From positions 2,232,001 to 2,296,000 of the forward strand of contig NZ_CP078145.1 of NCBI RefSeq assembly GCF_019222765.1: 64,000 nucleotides of DNA, written 5' to 3'. The notes beneath the pieces were generated by a model, which saw only the letters and a program-made list of their open reading frames with translations, was not told where the DNA came from and searched no databases. Below are positions 20,101-27,937 of this stretch, piece after piece. The translations under genes and the position numbers were made by a program. Within the stretch, counting starts at the first letter, position 1; every line of letters starts with the position of its first letter. This DNA is from Nocardia iowensis (GTDB lineage Bacteria; Actinomycetota; Actinomycetes; Mycobacteriales; Mycobacteriaceae).

Positions 20101-20365
20101 CGACTACCGCAGCGTGCTCACCCGCGTCCATTCCGCGGAACTCATGCGTCAGCATCGGCTCCAGCCGGTCGGCCACTGAATCCGCGATCTGCTCGAACTG
20201 CCGCTGCACGCTGCGCTGCGGACGCAGGCCGGGAATGTATCGCCGAATCAGCCCGTCCATATCGGACCGCCGGTCTTGATCCCCCTGCTGTTTCGCCAGT
20301 AGGAGATGCGCCGCACGTCCGACCAGCGCGGTACCCAGCCTGATCGCAATGAGTTCTGCGCTCAT
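17144..20365 (-). CDS. NACHT NTPase with helical N-terminal domain and leucine-rich C-terminal region (bacterial NLR-like)
   Basis: This is a 1073-residue cytosolic STAND-type protein. Residues 1 to about 190 are helical and resemble the NACHT N-terminal helical domain found in Streptomyces proteins. The NACHT module follows, with Walker A GEAGSGKTT (296-304), Walker B LLLIDGVDEL (376-385) and the sensor stretch VVVTSRP (409-415). A helical arm follows, then from about residue 780 irregular leucine-rich repeats (LDNLKRLIID, LSTLELTGWEPLP, LQSLGLGSVHP, LRTLSLAGMH, LENLVLANCDL, LQSLELRGTVLP). The start ATG has AGGGGGAAC just upstream. It faces era tail-to-tail and is divergent from the mtnC-like gene. 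Bacterial NACHT proteins are known antiphage sensors; that role here is inferred. Confidence 0.9.
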   Translation of the reverse strand: MSAELIAIRLGTALVGRAAHLLLAKQQGDQDRRSDMDGLIRRYIPGLRPQRSVQRQFEQIADSVADRLEPMLTHEFRGMDAGEHAAVVDAVIDAFENADLSDKVIFESNADSAQLARRIREAARPPVGLSAAGSALYEQLVAECCDCYVQIVRHLPVFTERAVAELLSRVDELGKDVREVLERLPKRSLYAPGGSDHDAAFRHEYLTLISRSLDEVELFSFAVEQPLRTKLSVAYVSLRVTTEPGGRWLRIPKDPALWRSPAPRTGIEAWQADEQETGGERVEAALSRKSRILLRGEAGSGKTTLLRWLATTAARASFTGELATWNGLVPVLLRLRSYASRELPKLHELLDDAAGLITSHMPNGWIDRLLTDGQILLLIDGVDELVPADRHRVREWITLLLHSYPTTRVVVTSRPIAARNDWLDEAGFAPVELERMTPTDLKAFIRQWHQAVEASGQRLPCPPLELPEYERALVASIQDRHHLLALATNPLLAAMLCSLHLSRNRQLPRNRMELYQIAVEMLVQRRDAERHIPAAQEVSLSLTDKLTVLRDLAWRLSDNNLNELDVVKATEYVTAKIASMRHLDVEPVRVMDYLLNRSGVLRSPAEGRIDFVHRTFQEYLAAGEAAAQDRMGNLISRAHLDAWRDTIIMAAGHANRSQRQELITGILELSVRNSANRREMCLLAASCMETIESISGELADRLDKSIARLVPPRSYEEGVSLASVGESILHHLPKTLGQLRSEEVSATIRTVAQIGGTAALRLLAAYAQDGRLTGQVALGEAWAYFDLDEYADQVLAKVPAEPGLRLQLVDPGQWKPATRLDNLKRLIIDYPTNLDDLAFGELPAVHVLRIKRLIGTNDLGALTVLPPDYPRHLTLNAVDSRVKAVNLATLATRTGLSTLELTGWEPLPPLTDVTLPTCLQSLGLGSVHPGYDLSFVVESGLRTLSLAGMHAHLPLAAVGCAAQLENLVLANCDLDAGFQPLPAVLPALQSLELRGTVLPYDLIFLADFPALTEIRLIDCIGPSNSAVNVASIPQPDPPRQLIVSVDGATRTTGAIASRDRIVYHRLPRGTTSD

Positions 20366-20608
20366 GTTCCCCCTGCCGACAAGGTTTGCGCTGTCTCATC
20401 CCATCTCGTAGCGCATCGATGATGCCACCGCTGTCGGACACATCGAGTGAACTGCGGATAATCGGATCAGGTCCGGGGCCGTCGATACAGATGACCGCCT
20501 ACGAGGAACCCCGGTCATGACCTGGTGGTGGCGGTGCGCTCCGTTTCAACCGATGGATAGGGTGACCCCGATCGCTACCGGAATACCGAACTCTGATGAG
20601 GTTGTCGT

Positions 20609-21292
20609 ATGCGTGACGCTGTCCTCCTCGACATCGAGGGAACTGTGAGTCCTGTTGCCGCCATACGGGACTCGCTGGTGCCCTACGCCCGTCCGCGGAT
20701 CGCGGAGTGGGTGCGCAAATCGGAGCCGGAGATTGCGCTCATTATCGATGCGGTGCGCCTCGCGATGGGGGACGTGGCTGCCGACCTGGATGTGGTGACC
20801 GAGCGACTGCACCAGTGGAGCGATCTCGGGATCAGAGCCGAGCCGTTGGGGGCGTTGCAAGGGTTGATCTGGCTGGACGGGTTCGCATCCGGTGCGTTGT
20901 CGGCGCGGTTCTACGCGGATGTGCCTCCGGTGCTGGAGGCGTGGCATCGTTCGGGTGTACCTGTTTATGTGTTCTGTGCCGAATCCGAACTGGTGCAACA
21001 GCTCTGGTTCGCGCACTCGGAGTTCGGCGATCTGGCCCATTCGATCGGCGGCTATTTCGACAGCGCGTCGGAGGGAGCCGACGACGATCCGGTGTCGTAC
21101 CGGCTGATCGCGAAGGTGATCGGGGTGCCGCCGGAGCGGATCACCTTCGCCTCCGCCGCGATCGAGAAGTTGGACGCCGCGGCCGCCGCCGGGCTGCGGA
21201 CGGCTGGAGTGTCCCGCCCGGACGACGGCTCGCCGGATGTCGGCGAGCATCCGCGAATCACGCGATTCAGCGAGATAACCACCACGGGTTAG
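20609..21292 (+). CDS. Enolase-phosphatase (MtnC)-like HAD protein with degenerate active site
   Basis: This 227-residue protein has the overall acireductone synthase (methionine salvage) pattern: LLDIEGTVSP at the start, a helical cap, and the C-terminal SYRLIAKVIGVPPERITF with ELDAA-like IEKLDAAAAAGL. HAD motif I (D8, E10) is intact. However, the motif II serine region that normally reads Y-S-S-G-S is F-C-A-E-S-E, the motif III lysine is replaced in GADDDPVSYR, and the metal aspartate of the FLSD-type motif is alanine (FASAA). It may be inactive or repurposed. It is divergent from the NACHT gene; no other methionine salvage gene is nearby. Confidence 0.8.
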   Translation: MRDAVLLDIEGTVSPVAAIRDSLVPYARPRIAEWVRKSEPEIALIIDAVRLAMGDVAADLDVVTERLHQWSDLGIRAEPLGALQGLIWLDGFASGALSARFYADVPPVLEAWHRSGVPVYVFCAESELVQQLWFAHSEFGDLAHSIGGYFDSASEGADDDPVSYRLIAKVIGVPPERITFASAAIEKLDAAAAAGLRTAGVSRPDDGSPDVGEHPRITRFSEITTTG

Positions 21293-22712
21293 GGCGTTCG
21301 CGTTCCCAGTGCAGCTCCGATTCCAGTTGCGCCGCAACAGAAACGAGCATCGGTTCGGTGGCCTCGGTGCCCATCAGCTGCGCGCCGATCGGCAGGCCCG
21401 CCTCGGTGAAACCGGCCGGGACGTTCACGCTCGGCCAGCCGAGCACGTTCCATGGCCAAGTGTAGGGGCAGGCGGCGGTGATCAGGTTGTTGGTGGCGTG
21501 CACGCCGATGCCGTCGATGTCCTCGGCGCGCGGCGGCGGTGTCGCGGTGGTCGGCGCGAGCACCACGTCGTAGTCGCGGAAGAAGTTCCCGATGCGCCTG
21601 TGCAGCAAGGGTTCCGCCTGCCGTGCGGCGAACAGCGCCGGGCCGTCGAGCAGGGTGCCGAACCGAGTGTTGGCGATGGTGCGCGGATCCACTTGGGCGC
21701 CAGGGAACTTCCGGTACGCCGCGCGAATGCCCGCCAATGACCGGGGCAGAAACGACGCGCCGATCAGCAGGCCGTAGTGCAGATCGGCGACGGTCACCGT
21801 GTGGCCCAGCTTGCGCAGGGTGTCGCCGACGCGCCGCACCGCCGCGGCGACCTCGGGGTCAAGCGCGGTCCTTGTCGCCGTGAACGGCGTGCGCAGCGAC
21901 AGTGCGATCCGCAGCCTGCCGGGATCACGCCCGACCGCCTCGGTGGCGGAAATCGGTGCGGGAGTGTGTAAATCACCGGGGTGCGGTCCGGCGGCCAGGT
22001 CGAGCAGCAGGGCGGCGTCTGTGACGGTGCGGGCCAGTGGTCCGTTGACGGTGAGCCCGTAGAACGCCTCGGCGTGTGGCCAGGTGGAGATCCGGCCGCG
22101 CTGCGGTTTGATGCCGACGAGATTGGTCCACGCGGCTGGGATCCGGACCGAGCCCGCGCCGTCGGAACCCAGTGCGGCGGGTACCAATCCGGCCGCGACC
22201 GCCGCCGCCGAGCCGCCGGAAGAGCCACCGGGCGTGCGGTCGGCGGCCCACGGATTGCGGGTGTGCCCGAAGGACGCCGCGCTGGTGAAGGGCAACTGAC
22301 CGAGCTCACACGTGTTGGTCTTGCCGACGATCACCGCGCCCGCCGCGCGCAACCGCCGAACCGATTCGGCATCTTCGGTTTTCGGCGCGAAATCGCCGCC
22401 GCAGCCGAATGCCGTTGGCTCACCGGCGATATCGGTGTCGTCCTTCACCGCGATCGGCACGCCGAGCAGCGGCAGCCGGTCACCCGCCGCGAGGCGCCGG
22501 TCGGCGTCGGCCGCCTCGGCGAGTGCCCGGTCGCGGCGCACCAGCCGGAACGCGTTGAGCGTCGGCTGGGCGGCCTCGATGCGGTCGAGGGCAGCGCCGA
22601 CCGCGGCGACGGAACCGATGGTGCCGTGCGCGAGTGCGGCGGCGTAGTCGGACAGCCCGAGGTCGTTCGGCGGTGCTCCGGCGGGGAGTCGCCCTTGGTC
22701 GGCGGTTGTCAT
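21267..22712 (-). CDS. Amidase (amidase signature family)
   Basis: This enzyme of about 481 residues hydrolyses an amide bond. It carries the Ser-cisSer-Lys signature: lysine in PIAVKDDTD, the Gly/Ser-rich block GGSSGGSAAAVAAG, and GSDGAGSVRIPAA carrying the nucleophile. The ATG at 22712 follows GAGGGAGCTCAC; the upstream frame to 22757 is less likely. It resembles the amiA2-like gene that sits between era and recO in mycobacteria, so it is probably the original occupant of this interval. Its 3' end overlaps the mtnC-like gene by 26 bases, convergently. Confidence 0.9.
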   Translation of the reverse strand: MTTADQGRLPAGAPPNDLGLSDYAAALAHGTIGSVAAVGAALDRIEAAQPTLNAFRLVRRDRALAEAADADRRLAAGDRLPLLGVPIAVKDDTDIAGEPTAFGCGGDFAPKTEDAESVRRLRAAGAVIVGKTNTCELGQLPFTSAASFGHTRNPWAADRTPGGSSGGSAAAVAAGLVPAALGSDGAGSVRIPAAWTNLVGIKPQRGRISTWPHAEAFYGLTVNGPLARTVTDAALLLDLAAGPHPGDLHTPAPISATEAVGRDPGRLRIALSLRTPFTATRTALDPEVAAAVRRVGDTLRKLGHTVTVADLHYGLLIGASFLPRSLAGIRAAYRKFPGAQVDPRTIANTRFGTLLDGPALFAARQAEPLLHRRIGNFFRDYDVVLAPTTATPPPRAEDIDGIGVHATNNLITAACPYTWPWNVLGWPSVNVPAGFTEAGLPIGAQLMGTEATEPMLVSVAAQLESELHWERERPNPWWLSR

Positions 22713-22766
22713 GTGAGCTCCCTCTCTCGTCGTGCTTCGGAAAACCGTAACCCGCAACTGGACAAC

Positions 22767-23048
22767 CGACTAGTGCCGACACTGTGCGCAGGGTGGCCTG
22801 CGGTGATCGGGTATTGGAGCCGCAGACCGACGCGGAGGCCCTCCACGCTCCCGGCAATTCACTGACCGAACGCGATATCGATATCCGCTAGCTGGCCGCG
22901 CGAGAGCGCACCCCGGGATGAAATCGCCGAGACGCTGCATCTCTCGCCGGGAACGATTCGCCACAATCTGGCTGCCATCAACCGGAAGGTCGGCGCCCGC
23001 AATCGCATCGAGGCAATACGCGTCGCTGCCACCCGTGGCTGGATCTGA
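22767..23048 (+). pseudogene. Remnant of a DesR/NarL-type response regulator
   Basis: Translated in frames, this region reads VRRVACGDRVLEPQ, then LTERDIDIR, then a TAG stop, then LAARERTP, then after a one-base shift DEIAETLHLSPGTIRHNL, AINRKVGARNRIEAIRV and RGWI before TGA at 23046-23048. That is the linker and complete LuxR helix-turn-helix of a response regulator, similar in layout to the intact regulator at 31104-31709. The receiver domain is missing, and there is one nonsense and one frameshift. It is a dead fragment upstream of rpmB. Confidence 0.75.
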
Positions 23049-23293
23049 CACACGACTTGTTGGCCCGAAATGCAATCTGCACTGAATCCGATGCATTTTG
23101 CCTTGAAACTGGCGGGCCCGAATGCCCAGTCTCCACATATTCGCTGGTAGGGGGCCGTTTGAAGCGGAACCCAAGGGCGCGAACCGTTTACGCGTCTCGG
23201 CACAGTGCTGGAGAATTTATCCTCAGGCTGATCCCCATGGTCGGCCAAGGAAACAGTCAGCGGCGATAGCCGACACCGAAAAGGAGCCATGAG

Positions 23294-23518
23294 ATGTCTA
23301 GTCGATGCGATGTCTGCGGTAAGCAGCCCAGCTTCGGGAATCGCGTAGCGCGGGCCGGACGTCGGGCTCAGCAACGGTATGTCAAAGGCCGGACGAGTCG
23401 CCGATTCAATCCGAACATTCAACCGGTGCGGGCCGTCAAAGACGGTACCCCCGTGCGTATGAAGGTATGCACTTCGTGCCTCAAGAAGGGAAAGGTGGAG
23501 CGTCGCGCACAGGCATAA
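23294..23518 (+). CDS. rpmB: 50S ribosomal protein L28 (four-cysteine form)
   Basis: This 74-residue basic protein has the L28 pattern: CDVCGKQPSFGNRVA at the start, SRRFNPNIQPVRAV in the middle, and KVCTSCLKKGKVER at the end. The two CxxC pairs form a zinc ribbon, so this is the zinc-containing form. The ribosome-binding site AAAAGGAG precedes the ATG. It stands alone among accessory genes rather than with rpmG; other L28 copies may exist elsewhere in the genome. Confidence 0.92.
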   Translation: MSSRCDVCGKQPSFGNRVARAGRRAQQRYVKGRTSRRFNPNIQPVRAVKDGTPVRMKVCTSCLKKGKVERRAQA

Positions 23519-23558
23519 CTCTTGCGAGCGGGATGAGTTCCCCTGTCACGATTGCGGA

Positions 23559-23789
23559 TTGCCGACCGCACCCCTCGATGGTCCAGACGAGTGGTACACG
23601 GTGCACGACCGCGTATGGGAACACGCCAATGCCGCGGAAGACAGCATCCTTTGCATCGGCTGCCTGGAGACTCGACTCGATCGCCGTCTACTGCACACCG
23701 ATTTCGTTGCCGCTCCTCTCAATGACCCGGAATACGGTCAACACAGTCAGCGTCTGGTGAGTCGTCTACGGCCTCGTGTCGAGCACTGA
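23559..23789 (+). CDS. Small putative zinc-binding protein, N-terminus uncertain
   Basis: The conserved-looking core is DEWYTVHDRVWEHA and LCIGCLETRLDRRLLHTDF, a pattern I associate with small actinobacterial and phage proteins with two CxxC pairs. The reading frame continues upstream through FPCHDCGLP, which would supply the first CxxC, but no ATG, GTG or TTG lies there before the rpmB stop region. Either a TTG at 23559 is used and the first zinc pair is lost, or the gene has lost its start and is decaying. It is 40 bases downstream of rpmB. Confidence 0.55.
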   Translation: MPTAPLDGPDEWYTVHDRVWEHANAAEDSILCIGCLETRLDRRLLHTDFVAAPLNDPEYGQHSQRLVSRLRPRVEH

Positions 23790-23843
23790 AGCGAAAACCC
23801 GCGGTTCGGCGCTTCCATCGAAGGTCGCTCGGGTCTCGATATA

Positions 23844-23864
23844 GACATACATACCGTATGTATG
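23844..23864. promoter_or_regulatory. Perfect palindrome, putative TetR operator
   Basis: The arms ACATACATAC and GTATGTATGT surround a single C, giving a 21-bp perfect inverted repeat 35 bases before the hydrolase start. It stands out as AT-rich in this GC-rich region. Similar TACATAC/GTATGTA sites are bound by TetR-family proteins in actinomycetes. The natural candidate binder is the TetR regulator encoded by the second gene of this operon. Confidence 0.8.
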
Positions 23865-23899
23865 TAACAGTGGTGAGACCGCGACGCACTGGAGGAACC

Positions 23900-24766
23900 A
23901 TGGGAATCAGCACGGCACTCGGCCGCACGCACGAGGTAGATCTGCCCGGCGGCCGCATTCGGTACCACGACACGGGGGAGGGGTCGCCGGTCGTCTTCGT
24001 GCACGGACTGATCGTCAACGCGGACCTGTGGCGCAAGGTCGTCCCCGGCATCGCCGCCGCGGGCTACCGCTGCCTGACCCCGGACTGGCCGCTCGGCGCA
24101 CACGAGATCGCGGTCCCGGACGCGGACCTCACCCCGACCGGGGTGGCCGACCTCATCGCGGACTTCCTCGAACGCCTCGACCTGACCGATGTCACCGTGG
24201 TCGCCAACGACACCGGCGGCGCGATCACCCAGGTGCTGATGACCCGTCGTCCGGCCAGGATCGGGCGCGTTGTGCTCGCCGCGGTCGACAGCTACGAGGG
24301 ATTCCTGCCGCAGCCGTTCGCCCTGCTCACCTGGCTGGCCAAGATTCCGGGTTCGATGCGTCCGGTCATCGAATTGGCGCGCATCCGGGCGCTGCAGCCG
24401 ACGCCACTGGTGTTCGGCCTGGTCGCCAAACGCCGGGTGCCGCCGGAGATCGCCGACTCGTATCTGGCGGGCCCCAAGAAATCCGCTGCGGTCCGCAGAA
24501 ATCTGCGGTCGTTCCTGAAGAACGCGCACCGCCGCTACACGCTGGAAGCCGCCTCCCGCTTCGCGTCGGTCGACATACCGGTGCTGCTGGTGTGGGCCAG
24601 CGAGGACAAGATTTTCCCGATGTCCTATGCCGAACGCCTGGCCCGGGACCTGCCGCACGCGACACTGGAGGTCATCGACGACTCCTACACCTTCCTGCCG
24701 GAAGACCAGCCCGAGTTGCTCACCGAGTCGATCCTGGAGTTCACTCGGCTGCATGCCACGCCGTAG
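23900..24766 (+). CDS. Alpha/beta hydrolase, haloalkane dehalogenase-like with altered catalytic histidine
   Basis: This 288-residue protein has the alpha/beta hydrolase fold, with the oxyanion HG at 35-36 and the nucleophile elbow VANDTGGA at about 102-108, where the nucleophile is Asp104, as in haloalkane dehalogenases and related enzymes. The C-terminal motif that should carry the catalytic His (GHFLPEDQPE type) reads SYTFLPEDQPE, so the histidine is replaced. The ATG at 23900 follows GGAGG. A TetR gene overlaps its 3' end by 14 bases and a palindromic operator precedes it. The substrate is unknown, and classical hydrolytic activity is doubtful. Confidence 0.87.
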   Translation: MGISTALGRTHEVDLPGGRIRYHDTGEGSPVVFVHGLIVNADLWRKVVPGIAAAGYRCLTPDWPLGAHEIAVPDADLTPTGVADLIADFLERLDLTDVTVVANDTGGAITQVLMTRRPARIGRVVLAAVDSYEGFLPQPFALLTWLAKIPGSMRPVIELARIRALQPTPLVFGLVAKRRVPPEIADSYLAGPKKSAAVRRNLRSFLKNAHRRYTLEAASRFASVDIPVLLVWASEDKIFPMSYAERLARDLPHATLEVIDDSYTFLPEDQPELLTESILEFTRLHATP

Positions 24767-25352
24767 CCAGGAGGACCGCTCCCGCACCACCAGGGCCGCG
24801 CTCGAACAGGCCGGACGTCGCCTGTTCACCGAGCGCGGCTTCGCGGCGACCTCGGCGGAGGAACTGGTCACCGAGGCCGGGGTCACCCGTGGCGCGCTGC
24901 ACCACCACTACGGCGACAAGCGCGGCCTGTTCCTCGCCGTCCTGGAACAGATCGAGGTCGAAGCCACCGACGAGATCGAAAAGGCCATCGCCACAGTCGA
25001 TCCCGACGATGTGATGACCGGGATGGCGGTCGGCCTCGGCCTGTTCCTGGAGATCTGCCAGCGCCCGGCGATGCTGCGTATCTCGCTCACCGACGCGCCC
25101 GCCGTACTGGGCTGGCAGGCCTGGCGCGAATTCGAGAGCCGGCACGGCCTCGGCGTGATCACCGCCCAGCTGGAACGCGCTCGCGTCGCGGGCCTGATCG
25201 CCGACGCACCCATCCAGGTACTGGCCCAGCTACTGCTCAGCGCACTGACCGAATCGGCCTTGATCGTCGCGCACGCGGACGATCCGGACAGCGCCCGCGC
25301 CGAAGCCCAGCAGTCGATGCTGCTGCTGATCTCCGGCCTCATCAAGACCTGA
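24753..25352 (+). CDS. TetR-family transcriptional regulator
   Basis: This 199-residue regulator has the N-terminal HTH (AALEQAGRRLFTERGFAATSAEELVTEAGVTRGALHHHYGDK, residues about 13-53) and a TetR_C-type ligand domain (LRISLTDAPAVLGWQAWREFE). It begins inside the end of the alpha/beta hydrolase gene (14-base overlap), so both come from one transcript. It most likely represses that transcript through the palindrome at 23844-23864. Confidence 0.93.
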   Translation: MPRRSQEDRSRTTRAALEQAGRRLFTERGFAATSAEELVTEAGVTRGALHHHYGDKRGLFLAVLEQIEVEATDEIEKAIATVDPDDVMTGMAVGLGLFLEICQRPAMLRISLTDAPAVLGWQAWREFESRHGLGVITAQLERARVAGLIADAPIQVLAQLLLSALTESALIVAHADDPDSARAEAQQSMLLLISGLIKT

Positions 25353-25355
25353 GTT

Positions 25356-25736
25356 TTACTCCACGAATTGCAGCTCCACCTGCGGTAACTCGACCATGAC
25401 CCGGGCGCACACGGCGCGATGCCAGGTGGCGGGGTAACGAGTGTCCGGCTCGTGGCGGCAGTAGTCGTCATTGGTCCGATAGGTGTGCAGGCGCGGCGAG
25501 ATCTCCCCGGCGCCGATGGCGTCGACCATCGCCTCGATGACCTGCTCGGTCTCGTCGGCGATCTCGGCGAGCTCGCGCGCCACCGTGTCCGGAATCTGGA
25601 AGGCCCCCTTCTCCCAGCGTTCCACGGTGCGCTCGGCGACGGCGAAGAGCCGGGCGCACCAGGGCACCGGCAGGCCGAGCAGTTCACGAGTGGCCCGGAA
25701 ACCTGCGGCGGTTCCGGTACCAAGTAGGTCGTCCAA
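25356..25736 (-). CDS. Small HTH protein (DUF1870/YdiL-like)
   Basis: This 126-residue cytosolic protein has a helix-turn-helix-like segment LFAVAERTVERWEKGAFQIPDTVARELAEI in the N-terminal half, as in YdiL/DUF1870 and Aca-type regulators, and a C-terminal part of unknown role. It starts with TTG at 25736 after GAGGGG. It ends three bases from the TetR stop, on the opposite strand. The regulatory target is not evident. Confidence 0.75.
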   Translation of the reverse strand: MDDLLGTGTAAGFRATRELLGLPVPWCARLFAVAERTVERWEKGAFQIPDTVARELAEIADETEQVIEAMVDAIGAGEISPRLHTYRTNDDYCRHEPDTRYPATWHRAVCARVMVELPQVELQFVE

Positions 25737-25877
25737 ATCCGAAAACCCCTCCCCAGCAGTGCGGTAGAGAAAAAGAATAGGTCAGTGCGCCGAACGGCAT
25801 GGTGGATTCGTCCGGGAAGTGACCGGGGCAGTGCCGCGCCTGCCGAGGGCTGTCGGATGTTCGTGGGAGGATGAGGC

Positions 25878-26630
25878 GTGCGTTTGTATCGAGATGTGGC
25901 GGTGGTGGTACGCCAGCACAAGCTGGGCGAGGCGGACCGCATCGTCACGTTGCTGACGCGCCAGCACGGCTTGGTGCGTGCGGTGGCCAAGGGGGTGCGT
26001 CGCACCAAGTCGAGGTTCGGCGCCCGGCTGGAGCCGTTCGCCTATATCGATGTGCAGTTGCATCCGGGACGCACACTGGACGTGGTGACCCAGGTGCACA
26101 CGGTGGAGGCGTTCGCCGCCGACATCATCGACGACTACGGGCGCTACACCACGGCCTGCGCGGTGCTGGAAACCGCCGAACGGCTGGCCGGTGAGGAGCG
26201 GGCGCCCGCGCCGCGGCTGCACGCGCTCACCGCGAGCGCGTTGCGCGCCATCGCCGCCAAGCAACGGCCGCACGAGCTGATCCTGGACGCATTCCTGTTG
26301 CGCGCCATGGGTTTCGCGGGCTGGGCGCCCGCGCTGGACGAATGCGCCAAGTGCGCGACCCCGGGCCCGCACCGGGCGTTCCACGTCGCGGCCGGGGGCG
26401 CGGTGTGCGTGCACTGCCGCCCGCCCGGCTCGGCGACACCGGCGCCCGGCGTGCTCGATCTGCTGGTCGCGCTGCTGCGCGGCGAATGGGACTACATCGA
26501 GACGGTGCCCGATGGTGCGCGCAGGCAGGCCAGTGGCCTGGTCGCCGCGCATCTGCAATGGCATCTGGAACGGCAGTTGCGCACGTTGCCGCTGATCGAG
26601 CGGTCCCGTCCAGTGGGCTTCCCGGCCTGA
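25878..26630 (+). CDS. recO: DNA repair protein RecO
   Basis: RecO loads RecA onto SSB-coated DNA with RecR. The N-terminal OB-fold (YRDVAVVVRQHKLGEADRIVTLLTRQHGLVRAVAKGVRR) is followed by the helical domain and a zinc-binding region (CAKC, CVHC). The start is GTG at 25878. It lies upstream of uppS in the usual actinobacterial order. Confidence 0.95.
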   Translation: MRLYRDVAVVVRQHKLGEADRIVTLLTRQHGLVRAVAKGVRRTKSRFGARLEPFAYIDVQLHPGRTLDVVTQVHTVEAFAADIIDDYGRYTTACAVLETAERLAGEERAPAPRLHALTASALRAIAAKQRPHELILDAFLLRAMGFAGWAPALDECAKCATPGPHRAFHVAAGGAVCVHCRPPGSATPAPGVLDLLVALLRGEWDYIETVPDGARRQASGLVAAHLQWHLERQLRTLPLIERSRPVGFPA

Positions 26631-26690
26631 TAGCTGAGGTCCGCGGAGACCTTCACAAGGCCTCCACAACCATCAGGCAGGATAGGGGCC

Positions 26691-27512
26691 GTGATCCTCC
26701 GCCGAGACTCCTCCACCGCGACCAGGTCGAACGCACGGCCGGGCGCGGCCCGCACCGTTCGTCCGCCTTCGCAGCACCCTTCGGGAGCTCGTCCGCCGGA
26801 AATTCCGGCCGACCTGGTGCCGAACCATGTCGCGCTGGTGATGGACGGCAACGGCCGGTGGGCGCAGGAGCGCGGACTGCCGCGCACCGCGGGACACGAG
26901 CGCGGCGAGGCGGTGCTGATGGACACCGTCGAGGGCTGCATCGAGATCGGCGTGAAGTGGCTGTCGGCCTACGCGTTCTCCACCGAGAACTGGCGGCGCA
27001 GCCCCGAGGAGGTGCGCTTCCTCATGGGATTCAATCGCGATGTGATCCGCCGCCGCCGCGACGAGATGAACGAAATGGGCGTTCGGGTGCGCTGGGCCGG
27101 ACGGCGACCTCGGTTGTGGCGCAGCGTGATCAACGAACTGGAAGTCGCCGAGGAGTTGACCAAGGACAACACGGTGATGACCCTCACCATGTGCGTCAAC
27201 TATGGCGGCCGAGCCGAAATCGCCGATGCGGCAAGGGAAATCGCGCGGCGAGTGGCGGCGGGCGAGATCGACCCGGAGAAGGTGACCGAGGCGACGGTGG
27301 CGAAATACCTCGACGAGCCGGACATGCCGGACGTGGATCTGTTCCTGCGGCCGTCCGGGGAGTTCCGCAGCTCGAACTTCCTGCTCTGGCAGTCCGCCTA
27401 CGCCGAATACGTCTATCAGGACACCCTGTTCCCCGATTTCGACCGGCGCAATCTGTGGGAAGCGTGCCTCCAGTACGCTTCCCGTGACCGACGCTTCGGC
27501 GGCACCAAATGA
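26691..27512 (+). CDS. uppS: Isoprenyl diphosphate synthase (UppS, cis-prenyltransferase)
   Basis: This is a cis-prenyltransferase making the long polyprenyl diphosphate lipid carrier for cell-wall synthesis. It has MDGNGRW with the catalytic Asp, FSTENWRR, and the C-terminal [20 protein letters not shown]. The N-terminus has a 35-residue Arg/Pro-rich extension. It starts with GTG at 26691 and overlaps the next gene by four bases. By position it matches the decaprenyl diphosphate synthase gene of mycobacteria. Confidence 0.95.
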   Translation: MILRRDSSTATRSNARPGAARTVRPPSQHPSGARPPEIPADLVPNHVALVMDGNGRWAQERGLPRTAGHERGEAVLMDTVEGCIEIGVKWLSAYAFSTENWRRSPEEVRFLMGFNRDVIRRRRDEMNEMGVRVRWAGRRPRLWRSVINELEVAEELTKDNTVMTLTMCVNYGGRAEIADAAREIARRVAAGEIDPEKVTEATVAKYLDEPDMPDVDLFLRPSGEFRSSNFLLWQSAYAEYVYQDTLFPDFDRRNLWEACLQYASRDRRFGGTK

Positions 27513-27937
27513 ACGGCGGCACAGGCATGGAATCATCGGTGACTCCGGAACACGAACTTCAGGCGCGCGCCGGTGCCTGCCTTTCGCTGTACGACATCGA
27601 CGTGCGCGTCGACCCCGAGGGCTCGATCGGTTTCGAATACGAGGGCGCGCTGTGCTCGCTGCGTGCGGTGAGCCTCGCGCCCGGCCTGGACGTGCTGACC
27701 CTGACCTGCGTACTGGCCTGGGATCGGCCGATCAAGCCGCAGCTGCACAAGCGGGTCGCCGAGCGGAACAACGCGCTACAGTTCGGGTCGCTCACCGTGA
27801 TCGCCCACGACAAGCTCGCCGACATCATCCTGCGCTACACCTTCCCGGCCGCCGGGCTCGACGACCAGGCACTGGCCACCATGCTGGTGCTCGTCCTCTC
27901 CGGCGCGGGCCGCGCCAGGCAGGGCCTGCTGCCCTGA
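27509..27937 (+). CDS. YbjN/type III chaperone-like hypothetical protein
   Basis: This 142-residue soluble protein has alternating strands and helices ([65 protein letters not shown]) resembling the CesT/YbjN peptide-binding fold. The start ATG overlaps the uppS stop codon, so the two are coupled. It has no signal peptide. The function is not known; the fold call is tentative. Confidence 0.7.
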   Translation: MNGGTGMESSVTPEHELQARAGACLSLYDIDVRVDPEGSIGFEYEGALCSLRAVSLAPGLDVLTLTCVLAWDRPIKPQLHKRVAERNNALQFGSLTVIAHDKLADIILRYTFPAAGLDDQALATMLVLVLSGAGRARQGLLP

